Shown: positions 24,793-33,305, counted from the first letter of the stretch. The stretch: DNA of 55,967 bases from an uncultured Collinsella sp. (GCA_900759565.1 CAAEVV010000030.1:1-55967), one strand, 5' to 3'. Made by a program: numbers and translations. Notes: generated by a model from the sequence alone, not told the origin.

Positions 24793-24947
24793 CCTGCCAA
24801 AAAGGGACAGGTTTATTTTGGTCGGTTTTATCTGGGCAAACGCAAGCACCCCGCAACCGGTAACGATCCGGTTGCGGGGCGCTTTTCGCACATACGACAA
24901 AACCGCAGGAAAAACCTGCCAAAATAAACCTGTCCCTAAATGGCAGG
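24793..24947. repeat. Inverted repeat filling a convergent intergenic gap
   Basis: The 29-nt arms at 24793-24821 and 24919-24947 are complementary apart from about four positions. Shared cores are GGGACAGGTTTATTTTGG and its complement. The left arm starts one base after the small membrane protein's stop and the right arm ends two bases before the proC stop. The right arm is itself palindromic (AACCTGCC/GGCAGGTT). It is probably a dispersed palindromic element of RAYT/MITE type. Confidence 0.65.
24849..24885 (+). terminator. Terminator of the small membrane protein gene
   Basis: A perfect 12-bp stem, CCCCGCAACCGG/CCGGTTGCGGGG, is followed by CGCTTTTCGC. It sits inside the larger inverted repeat. 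Confidence 0.7.
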
Positions 24948-24949
24948 TT

Positions 24950-25720
24950 TTACTGGAGAGTTGCGTCAATTGCCTTGACCAGGGCGCTGCGCATGCCGGC
25001 GTCCTCGAGTGCAACGACGCCCTTGATGGTGGCACCACCGGGCGAGCATACGGCATCCTTCATCGCCGCAGGATGCTGACCAGTTGAAAGCTGCAACTTT
25101 GCCGTACCTAGCACCATCTGGCTCACAATGCGATAGGCATCGGCACGCGGGATACCGTGCTTGACCGCCGCATCGCCCAGGGCCTCGATTGCCATAGCGA
25201 CAAATGCCGGAGCGCAACCACCCACCGTGCCGCCCACGAACAGCAGGCTCGTATCGAGCTCGACCACCGCACCGAGCTTGCCAAGCAGATCAAGCACCAC
25301 TGCGCTCTGCTCATCACTAAGCGTGGAAGCCTTCTCGCAAGCGATGACGCCCTCGCCCACCGAAACCGGCGTGTTGGGCACCGTCGAGATATGCGCGACG
25401 CCCGGCAGGACCTGCTCCCACTTGGCACTGTCCCAGGTCCAGGCAACCGACAGAACGACCTTTTTGGCAAGAGCATCCTTGAGCGGGGCGAATATCTTCT
25501 CGATCATATACGGTTTGACCGCAGCGACCACGATATCGGATGCGGCGACAACCTCGGCGGCATCGTGGCAGGCGGCCATGCCGCGCGCCTCGCAGCGCTC
25601 AACCAGTGCGTCGTAGCGACCCGCGCAGGCGCACATGTCGCTCGCAGCTACACCGGCAGCGATCCAGCCATCGGCCATAGCGCTCGCCATATTGCCAAAA
25701 CCGACAAATCCAATCTTCAT
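24950..25720 (-). CDS. proC: Pyrroline-5-carboxylate reductase
   Basis: A 256-residue NAD(P)H-dependent enzyme that completes proline synthesis from 1-pyrroline-5-carboxylate. The N-terminal Rossmann motif is IGFVGFGNMASAM. The VAAVKPYMIE segment is typical of ProC. The C-terminal dimerisation domain holds the conserved signature DAVCSPGGATIKGVVALEDAGMRSALVKAID. The length is normal. AAAGGA lies upstream of ATG 25720. It is convergent with the small membrane protein gene and 73 bp downstream of rlmH. Confidence 0.95.
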   Translation of the reverse strand: MKIGFVGFGNMASAMADGWIAAGVAASDMCACAGRYDALVERCEARGMAACHDAAEVVAASDIVVAAVKPYMIEKIFAPLKDALAKKVVLSVAWTWDSAKWEQVLPGVAHISTVPNTPVSVGEGVIACEKASTLSDEQSAVVLDLLGKLGAVVELDTSLLFVGGTVGGCAPAFVAMAIEALGDAAVKHGIPRADAYRIVSQMVLGTAKLQLSTGQHPAAMKDAVCSPGGATIKGVVALEDAGMRSALVKAIDATLQ

Positions 25721-25793
25721 ATCTCATAGTCCTTTCAGACACATTCCTCAAAACGAAAGGTATTGTCCCACGCCATTGTTTCGTATTGCCGAC

Positions 25794-26264
25794 CTATTTG
25801 TGATACGGCTCGCCACGACTGATCTTGCAGGCACGGTAAATCTGCTCCAGCAGCACCACGCGTGCCAGGTTATGCGGCAAGGTAATGCGTCCAAAGCTGA
25901 GCATCTCGTCGGCGCGGGCGCGCACGTCATCGCTCACGCCGTCCGATCCGCCAATCACAAAGGCGATGTCGCTGCTGCCTCGCAGCATAAGATCGTCGAG
26001 CCTCGCCGAAAACTCCTCGCTCGAGCGCTCTTTGCCCTCAATGGCCAGCAGGATCACATGCGCTCGAGACGGCAGGGCAGCAAGAATTGCCGCCCCCTCC
26101 TTGTCGCGCGCGGCATCCACGCCGCCCGCCTTAGCCGGGTCGATATCGGCCACCTCGCGGATATCAACCTTGGCATAGGCACCTAGGCGCTTGGTGTACT
26201 CAGCGCACGCGTCCTTCCAAAAGCGCTCCTTGAGCTTACCGACGCAAACGACGGTGTATTTCAC
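25794..26264 (-). CDS. rlmH: 23S rRNA (pseudouridine1915-N3)-methyltransferase RlmH
   Basis: A 156-residue SPOUT methyltransferase that modifies helix 69 of 23S rRNA using S-adenosylmethionine. The conserved pieces are VGKLKERFWKDACAEYTKRL at the start, the knot residues FVIGGSDGVSDDV, and the C-terminal LPHNLARVVLLEQIYRACKISRGEPYHK. The start is GTG 26264, with the GGAGT that ends the preceding gene serving as ribosome site. It is therefore coupled to the SPFH gene six bases upstream. Confidence 0.97.
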   Translation of the reverse strand: MKYTVVCVGKLKERFWKDACAEYTKRLGAYAKVDIREVADIDPAKAGGVDAARDKEGAAILAALPSRAHVILLAIEGKERSSEEFSARLDDLMLRGSSDIAFVIGGSDGVSDDVRARADEMLSFGRITLPHNLARVVLLEQIYRACKISRGEPYHK

Positions 26265-26270
26265 GCGCGT

Positions 26271-27209
26271 TTACTCCTTCGAATCGTTTTGAACTTTGCC
26301 GGCGGTCAGCATCTGCTCGAACATCGAGGCCGACTGCGAAAAGTCACTCGGCAGCACGACCGTCGAGGTTTTACCCGTGCGAGCGAACTCCGTCATCATC
26401 TCGGACCACTGCGTAAACATGAACAGTTGGTTGGCCTCGTCATTGCCGACACCCGTCTCCTGGATGATCTCGAGCGAATCTTTGATACCCAGCGCGATGG
26501 CTTTGCGCTGGTTGGCGATGCCCTCGCCCGCCTTTTCCATTGCCTCAGCCTCGGCGGTCGCCTCGGTGACGCGCTTGATGCGGTCTGCCTCAGCGAGCTC
26601 CTGTGCCGCAGCGCGCTTGCGCTGGGCGGCGTTGATGTCGTTCATGGAGTTCTCGACCTCGGTCGGCAGTGCGATTTTGGTGATGAGCGTCGACACGAGG
26701 GTGAAGCCGTAGTCGGCCATCTGCTCGGAAACGGTAGCGTTGACATCCTTGGCGATGTCATCCTTCTTGGCAAAGACCTCATCGAGTGTGTAGACGGGAA
26801 TCGAAGAGCGCAGGGCGTCGGTGATAAAATCGCGCATCTGGTCGACGGGCTCCTGCAGCATGTAGTAGCTCTTGTAGATACCCGAATCTGCCGGGCCGGC
26901 GCCCATGTCATAGCTCACGTGGTACTGAGCAGAGACCTCAAGGCCGATGGTCACGTTGTCCTGGGTCTTAACGTCGATGCCAAAACCGTTTTTCATGGTG
27001 CGCAGACTCACCGTGGCAGCCTTGCGGTCGATCACGGGCACCTTCATGTGGAAGCCCGCGTTGACGATGCGGTTAAACTTGCCCAGACGCTCGATGATCA
27101 CGGCATGCTGCTGTTCAACGACATAGCAGGCGTTGGGGAGCAGCAGCAACAAAATGATGATGGGAAGTAGAAAGCTCGTAAGAGCAGCGATAATACCGGA
27201 CAACAGCAT
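26271..27209 (-). CDS. SPFH/stomatin-like membrane protein
   Basis: A 312-residue protein. The N-terminal membrane segment (about 3-25) is followed by an SPFH/prohibitin domain (VVEQQHAVIIERLGKFNRIVNAGFHMKVPVIDR; TQDNVTIGLEVSAQYHV). A helical coiled region rich in A, E and R (AQRKRAAAQELAEADRIKRVTEATAEAEAM) then leads to a polar tail. Relatives (QmcA, flotillin-like) organise membrane microdomains and guard FtsH-type proteases. ATG 27209 is preceded by GAGGAG; an in-frame ATG seven codons upstream has no site. It forms an operon with rlmH. Confidence 0.9.
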   Translation of the reverse strand: MLLSGIIAALTSFLLPIIILLLLLPNACYVVEQQHAVIIERLGKFNRIVNAGFHMKVPVIDRKAATVSLRTMKNGFGIDVKTQDNVTIGLEVSAQYHVSYDMGAGPADSGIYKSYYMLQEPVDQMRDFITDALRSSIPVYTLDEVFAKKDDIAKDVNATVSEQMADYGFTLVSTLITKIALPTEVENSMNDINAAQRKRAAAQELAEADRIKRVTEATAEAEAMEKAGEGIANQRKAIALGIKDSLEIIQETGVGNDEANQLFMFTQWSEMMTEFARTGKTSTVVLPSDFSQSASMFEQMLTAGKVQNDSKE

Positions 27210-27290
27210 GGTCTCTCCTCTGATAGGCACACGTTGGCACTAGGATACCCATCTCAGACCCTCACACGATCCCGACGAGAGGAGCCGTGG

Positions 27291-27500
27291 ACAAAAAAGT
27301 CCAAATATGAGTACTGCTACCAGTTTAGTAACAGCGTTTTAAAGACCAAAACGCACTGTTGGACCAAGATTCCTTTCAAATTGACTCAGTTCAGCTCAAG
27401 GCAGTGTTAAGTTAGCAAACATTTGTTGCGTAAATAGTGCAATGATCACCTTTGAAAATGTGATTCATTTAGTGACAGTACTCATATTTGACATTTTTTG
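27291..27500. mobile_element. MITE-like element with about 25-bp terminal inverted repeats
   Basis: The left end (27291-27316) contains GTCCAAATATGAGTACTG and the right end (27476-27500) contains CAGTACTCATATTTGAC, each flanked by a run of A or T. The interior is AT-rich, non-coding and contains a hairpin (AACAGCGTTTT...AAAACGCACTGTT). Size (210 bp), terminal repeats and lack of coding sequence suit a miniature inverted-repeat element. I see no clear target duplication, so this remains a candidate. It lies upstream of the SPFH gene. Confidence 0.6.
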
Positions 27501-27550
27501 CCCCACAGGAAGCTTCGCTATACGAGGACCCTATGTCACATCTGTCAATT

Positions 27551-27634
27551 CGCCTGCCAGCGGACTCGCCAGCTCGCTAAAAACGCTCCGCGTTTTCTTT
27601 GCGCTCGCTCCTTCACAGGTTCAAGTCCCCGTGA
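27551..27634 (-). repeat. tRNA-linked structured element, Leu copy
   Basis: On the plus strand the sequence GCCTGCCAGCGGACTCGCC leads into the shared core TAAAAACGC-TCC-GCGTTTTCTTT and ends with CAGGTTCAAGTCCCC. That end carries the tRNA-Leu T-loop (TTCAAG, not TTCGAA) in inverted orientation. The tRNA 3' fragment seen at the far end of the Ser and Arg copies is missing here, so this copy is shorter on that side. It lies just beyond the tRNA-Leu terminator. Confidence 0.6.
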
Positions 27635-27644
27635 TGGGCCCATA

Positions 27645-27672
27645 ACAAAAAAGCTCCCATTGCTGGGAGCTC
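27645..27672 (-). terminator. Terminator of tRNA-Leu
   Basis: The stem AGCTCCCA/TGGGAGCT around a short loop is followed by TTTTTTG on the minus strand. Confidence 0.85.
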
Positions 27673-27682
27673 TTTCAATCAA

Positions 27683-27769
27683 TGGTGCGGGCGAAAGGAC
27701 TTGAACCTTCATGGGGTTGCCCCCATACGGACCTGAACCGTACGCGTCTGCCAATTCCGCCACGCCCGC
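27683..27769 (-). tRNA. tRNA-Leu (anticodon CAG)
   Basis: The acceptor GCGGGCG pairs with CGCCCGC, with A73 and an encoded CCA. The anticodon arm TACGG-TTCAGGT-CCGTA gives CAG, reading CUG. The long variable arm is GGGGGCAACCCC-like. The T-loop is TTCAAGT. Confidence 0.97.
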
Positions 27770-27812
27770 GTGCAGGAATTAGAATAACGGAGCGCTACCG
27801 CGAACGCAAGAA

Positions 27813-28730
27813 CTATTTTTGAAAAAGTTTGCAGGCATTTTCCCAAGCTGCTCGCGCGATTGCCTCAGCATCCTCGCCGGTACGATCGACACGGTCGTTG
27901 ACCAGCGTGTTTGCCGTGATAGAAATCATTGCCGGCTCGCACTCAAGACCACGAATGGGCTCCGGTGCCATATACGGGCAATCCGTCTCGAACAAAATGC
28001 GATCGAGCGGGGTCGCCGCAAATGCCTCGCGCACGTCGTCGTTGCGCTTAAAGGTGGCCGCGCCGCCATAGGCGATATAGCAGCCCAAACCCACAAAGCG
28101 CTCCATCGTAGCTCGATCCTCGCCAAAGCAGTGCAGCACGCAACCGGCCTGAGGCACGCCTACCTCGCGCAGCACGTTGTACGCATCAACGTGCGAAGTG
28201 CGCTCCCCATCCGAGTCCTCGTGCCGCAGGTGCAGCTCCACCGGCACATTGCGGCGCACGGCAACTTCGAGCTGACGTGCCATGCAATCAATCTGCACAC
28301 TGTGGGGCGCCGGCGCGATGTCGTCGTCGTAATCCATGTGATAGTCCAGACCGATCTCGCCGATGCCAACGCACAAAGGGTCATCAAGCGCAGCAACAAC
28401 CTGTGCGTGAATGTCGTCGGTATAATCCGGCGCGCCATACGGATGCACGCCGGCAAGATACTTGATCTGCGGGATATCCTGCATCGGAAGAATCTCGCGC
28501 ACCAGCCAGTCGCTATAGTCCGCCACGCTGCGCTTGTCGGCAATGGGGTCGAACATCGTCACCAACAGGTCGACGCCCGCGGCTTTGGCACGCAGGAGCG
28601 TCTCGGGCACATCCTTGCCCCAAAACGAAAGCAGATGTGCATGCGTGTCGGCAAGCGGCGCCAAGGGCACAGGACAAGCAACCGTCTTCTTTTTCTTGGT
28701 AAACGTCACGCGTTCGGCATTAGGCATCAT
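27813..28730 (-). CDS. TatD family metal-dependent hydrolase
   Basis: A 305-residue TIM-barrel hydrolase of the TatD/YcfH type. Metal ligands are in LADTHAHLLSF, the Glu in GIGEIGLDYHM, the His in PVELHLRHEDSDG, VLHCFGED and the Asp in FETDCPYMAPEP. Family members are Mg2+-dependent 3'-5' DNases or D-tyrosyl-tRNA/DNA-repair hydrolases. It overlaps the rsmA stop by 11 bp, so it is translated from the same message. The rsmA-tatD adjacency is common in bacteria. The N-terminus carries an unusual basic stretch (TKKKKTVAC) before the barrel. Confidence 0.93.
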   Translation of the reverse strand: MMPNAERVTFTKKKKTVACPVPLAPLADTHAHLLSFWGKDVPETLLRAKAAGVDLLVTMFDPIADKRSVADYSDWLVREILPMQDIPQIKYLAGVHPYGAPDYTDDIHAQVVAALDDPLCVGIGEIGLDYHMDYDDDIAPAPHSVQIDCMARQLEVAVRRNVPVELHLRHEDSDGERTSHVDAYNVLREVGVPQAGCVLHCFGEDRATMERFVGLGCYIAYGGAATFKRNDDVREAFAATPLDRILFETDCPYMAPEPIRGLECEPAMISITANTLVNDRVDRTGEDAEAIARAAWENACKLFQK

Positions 28731-29580
28731 GGATTAGCTCCCGGGCCAGACGGACAAAGTCGGCAACATCGAGCGTCTCGGCGCGCGTGGTGGGTGCGAT
28801 ACCGCAAACCTCAAAAGCGGCATCGAGCACGTCCTTGGCAAAACCGTTGGCGCTCATGGAATTGCGGATGGTCTTGCGACGCTGAGCAAATGCAGCATCA
28901 ATCACGCGGGCCACAAATTCGCGATCGAGTCCTTCGGGTACCACGCCGTCAACACGGTCGATACGCACGACGGCCGAGTCCACGTGCGGCGCCGGCATAA
29001 AGCAACGCGGCGGCACCTCAAAGCGACCCGTCACCTGCGCATACAGGCCGAGCTTTGCCGTATAGCCGCCATAGGTCTTGTTGCCCGGCACTGCGGCAAT
29101 GCGATCGGCAACCTCCTTTTGCACCATGACGACGGCGCGCTTGAGCGCGGGCATCGTCTGGAAGAACTGCAGGATGATTGTCGCCGCCACGTTATAGGGC
29201 AAGTTCGCGACAAATACCGTGGGCTCGCCGCCGGCGGCCTGCTCAATCTGCTCCGGGCCCACCTTAAGCGCGTCGCCCATGATAAAGCGGAAGTTGGCGT
29301 AGTCGGCGGCGTGAGCATCGAGCACCGGCTCGAGCTCGGGATCTGCTTCGATCGACGTGACGCACGCCGCCTCCTGCAGCAACGCAAGTGTCAACGTACC
29401 GCAACCCGGACCCACCTCGAGTACGCGCTCGTCACCTGCAAGCTCGGCAAGCTCGCAGATACGCTCGATCACATGATTGTCGATCAGGAAGTTTTGGCCC
29501 AGGCGATGCTTGGTCGCAAGGCCAAACTCCTCTAGCAGCTCCCTAGTTGCCGTGGGGTTTGCCAAAGGCGAAGTTGTCAT
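28720..29580 (-). CDS. rsmA: 16S rRNA (A1518/A1519-N6)-dimethyltransferase RsmA (KsgA)
   Basis: A 286-residue methyltransferase that dimethylates two adenines near the 3' end of 16S rRNA using S-adenosylmethionine. It has the N-terminal HRLGQNFLID, motif I VLEVGPGCGTLT, acidic SIEADPELEPVL, the catalytic NLPYN and the C-terminal helical domain with PAPHVDSAVVRI. The length and start (ATG 29580 after a GAGG-type site) are typical. It is the first gene of the rsmA-tatD pair. The metG terminator at 29619-29648 separates it from the upstream gene. Confidence 0.97.
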   Translation of the reverse strand: MTTSPLANPTATRELLEEFGLATKHRLGQNFLIDNHVIERICELAELAGDERVLEVGPGCGTLTLALLQEAACVTSIEADPELEPVLDAHAADYANFRFIMGDALKVGPEQIEQAAGGEPTVFVANLPYNVAATIILQFFQTMPALKRAVVMVQKEVADRIAAVPGNKTYGGYTAKLGLYAQVTGRFEVPPRCFMPAPHVDSAVVRIDRVDGVVPEGLDREFVARVIDAAFAQRRKTIRNSMSANGFAKDVLDAAFEVCGIAPTTRAETLDVADFVRLARELIHDA

Positions 29581-29618
29581 GGTTGCCTCCTTAACATGGT
29601 GGCTGCATCGTAAAGCAA

Positions 29619-29648
29619 AAGGGCATGGACCGTTGCGGCCATGCCCTT
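29619..29648 (-). terminator. Terminator of metG
   Basis: The 10-bp stem AAGGGCATGG/CCATGCCCTT is followed by TTTGCTTT on the minus strand. Confidence 0.85.
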
Positions 29649-29687
29649 ACATCTAAACAGCAAATTGCCGATATGGCGCGCAGCGGC

Positions 29688-31289
29688 TTAGCCCAAACGC
29701 GGGAACAGCGGCTCGCCCTTCTCGACGGGCTGGCCACCAGCAAGCAGGCCCCAAGCGCAAATGCCCTTGAGGTCGTCGCTCGTGGCCTCGTCCTCGCAGG
29801 ACAGGCGACGCAGAGCCTCGGCAGAAGTCTGGGGCATGAGCGGCATCAGCAGGTGAGCGGCGATGCGAATGGCCTCGAGCAGGTTGTAGATCACAAACGC
29901 CAGCTCGTCAGCCTTGGCCTCGTCCTTGGCAAGCGCCCAAGGCTCGGAGTCCTCGATGTAGTGGTTGGCGGCATGGATGAGCTCCATGACCTCGTCCTTA
30001 GCTCCACCGTAATCGAGCACGTCCATCTTGGCCATATAGCGCTCGACCAGGCCGTCGGCGATCTTTGCCAGCGGGTTGTCGAACGCATCGAACGATGCGG
30101 GCTTGGCGGGCGCGCAGCCGTCAAAGTACTTGCCGCTCATGTTGAGCGAACGCGAGATGAGGTTGCCCCAGCTGTTGGCCAGGTCGGCATTGTAGACCTG
30201 CTCCATGCGATCGAAGCTGATGGCGCCGTCGGTGCCGGGGACGACGTCGGTCATAAAGTAGTAGCGATAGCCCTCGACGCCCAGCATGTCGATAACGTCC
30301 TGCGGAGCAATGGCGTTACCGCGGCTCTTGGACATCTTCTCGGCCTTGCCGGTTTCGGCATTGCGCACGGTCAGGAAGCCATGGGCAAAGACGTGCTCGG
30401 GCAGGGCCTCGCCGATGGCCATGAGCATGGCGGGCCAAATGACGCAGTGGAAACGGATGATGTCCTTGCCCACGATGTGGAACTGCGCGGGCCAGCGATA
30501 GGCCAGCTCGGCACGTGCCTCGTCGGTGTCGACACCGTAGCCGACGGCCGTCATATAGTTGAGCAGCGCATCGAACCACACGTAGGTCACGTGGCCCTCG
30601 TCAAACGGGACCTGAATGCCCCAGTCAAAGCTCGTACGGCTCACGGAAAGGTCGTTGAGGCCGCCTTCGACAAAGCTGCGCACCTCGTTCATGCGGAACG
30701 CGGGCTCGACAAAGTCGGGGTGCTCGTCATAGAGCTTGAGCAGCTTGTCCTGGAACGCAGAGAGCTTAAAGAAGTAGGACTCCTCCTGCACGCGCTCGAG
30801 CGGACGGTGGCAGTCGGGGCACAGGTGCTGGCCGACGCTGCCGTACTCTTCGTCACCCTTCTGGACCTGCGTGTCGGTAAAGTAGGTCTCGTCGGGCACG
30901 CAGTACCAGCCGTCGTAGCTGCCCTTATACAGGTAGCCGGACTCCTTCATGCGCTCCCACAGATACTGCACCGCATGATGCTGGCGCGGCTCGGTGGTAC
31001 GAATGAAGTCGTCGTTGGAGATCTCGAGCTTGCTCCAAAGCTCCTTGAAGTGCGGAGCCTGGCTGTCGGTCCACTCCTGCGGCGTCATGTTGTGCTTGGC
31101 TGCAGCCTCGGCGACCTTCTCGCCGTGCTCGTCCATGCCAGTCAGGAACTTGACGTTATAGCCGGCGGAGCGACGATAGCGAGCCTGGACGTCGGCGATG
31201 ATGGTGGAATAAGCCGTGCCCAGATGCGGATCGGCGTTGACGTAGTAGATGGGCGTCGTGATAAAGAACGAAGGCTTGCTTTGATCCAT
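29688..31289 (-). CDS. metG: Methionine--tRNA ligase
   Basis: A 533-residue class I synthetase. The HIGH-equivalent is DPHLGTAYST near the start and KMSKS occurs in KAEKMSKSRGNAI. A CPDC zinc-type pair precedes HRPLERVQEESYFFKL. The C-terminal anticodon-binding helical domain ends the protein, without the EMAP-like tRNA-binding domain found in longer forms. Methionine charging is essential for initiation. ATG 31289 has GGAGG eight bases upstream. It is followed by its own terminator. Confidence 0.97.
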   Translation of the reverse strand: MDQSKPSFFITTPIYYVNADPHLGTAYSTIIADVQARYRRSAGYNVKFLTGMDEHGEKVAEAAAKHNMTPQEWTDSQAPHFKELWSKLEISNDDFIRTTEPRQHHAVQYLWERMKESGYLYKGSYDGWYCVPDETYFTDTQVQKGDEEYGSVGQHLCPDCHRPLERVQEESYFFKLSAFQDKLLKLYDEHPDFVEPAFRMNEVRSFVEGGLNDLSVSRTSFDWGIQVPFDEGHVTYVWFDALLNYMTAVGYGVDTDEARAELAYRWPAQFHIVGKDIIRFHCVIWPAMLMAIGEALPEHVFAHGFLTVRNAETGKAEKMSKSRGNAIAPQDVIDMLGVEGYRYYFMTDVVPGTDGAISFDRMEQVYNADLANSWGNLISRSLNMSGKYFDGCAPAKPASFDAFDNPLAKIADGLVERYMAKMDVLDYGGAKDEVMELIHAANHYIEDSEPWALAKDEAKADELAFVIYNLLEAIRIAAHLLMPLMPQTSAEALRRLSCEDEATSDDLKGICAWGLLAGGQPVEKGEPLFPRLG

Positions 31290-31358
31290 GGGGTTTGTCC
31301 TCCAGAAAAACGTTGCATACAGGGGATGATTCTAGCGCAAGGGCTGGATATCCTCCAT

Positions 31359-32237
31359 CTATTGCATATCGAGCACCATGGCATAGACATCGCGCTTGCG
31401 GCGCGAGTACTTCTGTGACAGGCGCTTTGCCACCGCGGAGGCGGGCTCCCCCTCCTCGAGCGCGGTGCGAATGTCTTCGCGCAGGGCTTCGTCGGGGTCT
31501 ACCGCTGCGGCTCCAACCGGCGCAATACCGGCATCCTCATCCTCGCTCGGCGGCGCGATGACCAGCGCGATCTCGCCCTTTACCTCGCCACGGGCACGCA
31601 GCTCCTCGGTTAGCTGGGCGGCGGATCCACGCAAGACTTCCTCGTGCAGTTTGGTGAGCTCGCGGCAGACGGCAACATCGCGCTGGGGAAAGACCTCGGC
31701 CACGGCCTCGAGCGTCGCGACGATGCGATGTGGAGACTCGTAGAAGATGAGCGCGCCGGGGACGACGGCAAGGCGCTGCAGTCGGCGCACGCGGTCGCCG
31801 TGCTTGCGGCCCAAAAAGCCTTCGAAGAAGAAATGCTCGCAGGGAATACCGGACGATACGAGCGCCGTGACGCAAGCAGAGGGGCCGGGAATAACCTCGA
31901 CAGGCACGTCCGCCTCGCGCGCCGCCTCAACCAAAGCCTGGCCGGGATCAGACACACTCGGCATACCGGCGTCCGAGGCAAAGGCGAGGGTCTCCCCCGC
32001 CAGCAGGCGGTCGACCAGGCCAGCTGCGCGACTTGCGATCACATTCTCGTCGCAACGAACAAGCGGCTTGGAGATGCCTAGGTGCATCAGCAACTTTGAG
32101 GTCACACGCGTGTCTTCGCAGCAGATGGCATCGGCGGCGGCAAAGGCCTCGCCGACGCGCGGGGACAGGTCGCCCAGATTGCCGATGGGCGTACCGACCA
32201 CATAAAGTTTGCCCGTGCGGGCGCTGTTTTGCGTCAT
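31359..32237 (-). CDS. rsmI: 16S rRNA (cytidine1402-2'-O)-methyltransferase RsmI
   Basis: A 292-residue tetrapyrrole-methylase-fold enzyme. The landmarks are KLYVVGTPIGNLGDLSPR, CEDTRVTSKLL, FASDAGMPSVSDPGQALV, VIPGPSACVTAL, FFFEGFLGRK and LIFYESPHRI, in the family order. It methylates C1402 in the decoding centre. The C-terminal 50 residues are a family-variable basic/acidic tail. It starts six bases after the GH5-like gene, with a weak AGGTTG ribosome site, so it probably depends on read-through from that gene. Confidence 0.96.
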   Translation of the reverse strand: MTQNSARTGKLYVVGTPIGNLGDLSPRVGEAFAAADAICCEDTRVTSKLLMHLGISKPLVRCDENVIASRAAGLVDRLLAGETLAFASDAGMPSVSDPGQALVEAAREADVPVEVIPGPSACVTALVSSGIPCEHFFFEGFLGRKHGDRVRRLQRLAVVPGALIFYESPHRIVATLEAVAEVFPQRDVAVCRELTKLHEEVLRGSAAQLTEELRARGEVKGEIALVIAPPSEDEDAGIAPVGAAAVDPDEALREDIRTALEEGEPASAVAKRLSQKYSRRKRDVYAMVLDMQ

Positions 32238-32243
32238 ATCAAC

Positions 32244-33305
32244 CTATTCAATCATGCCGCGCTCGAGCGTGCCGAGTGCCGCGCGGGCGTCCCATGCTGC
32301 AATACGCTTCTCGGTCTTCCACGTTTGGAAAAACCAGCCAGCCGCCGGCGCAAACGATGCCAACTGGTTGGCGATGAACACGCGCTCGTAGGCATTGCGG
32401 CCCTCGGGCGTAACCGACGAGTTGGCGAAGATCGCCGCGCCCGACCATTCGCCCACCAAAACGGGGAACCCAGTTGCGACCGCCTCTTTGAGCTCACGCT
32501 TGTTGCGCGAAATCGCCGTCGTCAGACCGCGCGGGCTCGTGATGTCGAGCGCATACTCGTCGCGGTAATGGTACAGGTGAAGGTCCATGTAGACGTTCTT
32601 GTACTTGGCACCGCGCATAAAGTGCTTCCACTCGCCAGGGTGTCCCGAAGAGGAAAAGACGACGATCTTGTCCTCGGGCATATGCGAACGAACGAGCTCG
32701 TACGCGTCACGATAGAAGTTGCGCAGGTAGTGCGCCGGAATGCCATCCGTCATGGTAAAGAGGCTCTTGCGTACGCTCATCTGCGGCGTATCCAACAGCT
32801 CGATGCCCAGCAGGCTCTCGGCCTCACCATAGCGATCGGCCAGGCGCTCGAGCACATCGAGCGCAACGTGACGGCCGTTGGTGGACGAATGCCACTCGGC
32901 AACAGCCTCCGGAGTGGTGGGCGAATCGTTGGAATCGCCCTGACCGCCGGGTACAGTCGCCAGATCAAGCAGTACGCGGATGTTGTACTTGTCGGCCCAC
33001 TCAATAGCACGGTCGATATAATCGACGACCGAGATGTAGGAAGCGTCGGACTCCTGCGAGCCAAAGGCATACCAGGGCACCGGCAGGCGCACGGCGTTGA
33101 GACCGATCTGCGCCATACGGCGAAAATCGTCCTCACTCACAAACGTCTCGTAATGGCGACGCATGCGCTCGTTATAGGCAGCGGTGCCCATGGCCTCCTG
33201 CAGCTCGGCTGCATTGGATGCTCCGGTCGCTGCATAGAGCGACGGGGTCACCCAGGGCTCGGGAATAAACCAGCCAGAGAGATTAACGCCGAGAATCCTC
33301 TCCAT
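32244..33305 (-). CDS. GH5-like glycoside hydrolase fold protein, acid/base residue replaced
   Basis: A 353-residue protein resembling the exo-beta-1,3-glucanase branch of GH5: GVNLSGWFIPEPWV (4-17), GLNAVRLPVPWYAF (68-81), VLLDLATVPGGQG (111-123), LLGIELLDTP (165-174), NVYMDLHLYHY, PVLVGEWSGA (281-290) and GWFFQTWKTE. The nucleophile Glu286 is present. The proton donor normally found in N-E-P is Thr173 (D-T-P), and the usual H in D-L-H is Ala116. No signal peptide, so probably cytoplasmic. ATG 33305 has GGGGG upstream; longer frames run into repeats. It may be a pseudoenzyme or use a different donor. Confidence 0.82.
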   Translation of the reverse strand: MERILGVNLSGWFIPEPWVTPSLYAATGASNAAELQEAMGTAAYNERMRRHYETFVSEDDFRRMAQIGLNAVRLPVPWYAFGSQESDASYISVVDYIDRAIEWADKYNIRVLLDLATVPGGQGDSNDSPTTPEAVAEWHSSTNGRHVALDVLERLADRYGEAESLLGIELLDTPQMSVRKSLFTMTDGIPAHYLRNFYRDAYELVRSHMPEDKIVVFSSSGHPGEWKHFMRGAKYKNVYMDLHLYHYRDEYALDITSPRGLTTAISRNKRELKEAVATGFPVLVGEWSGAAIFANSSVTPEGRNAYERVFIANQLASFAPAAGWFFQTWKTEKRIAAWDARAALGTLERGMIE

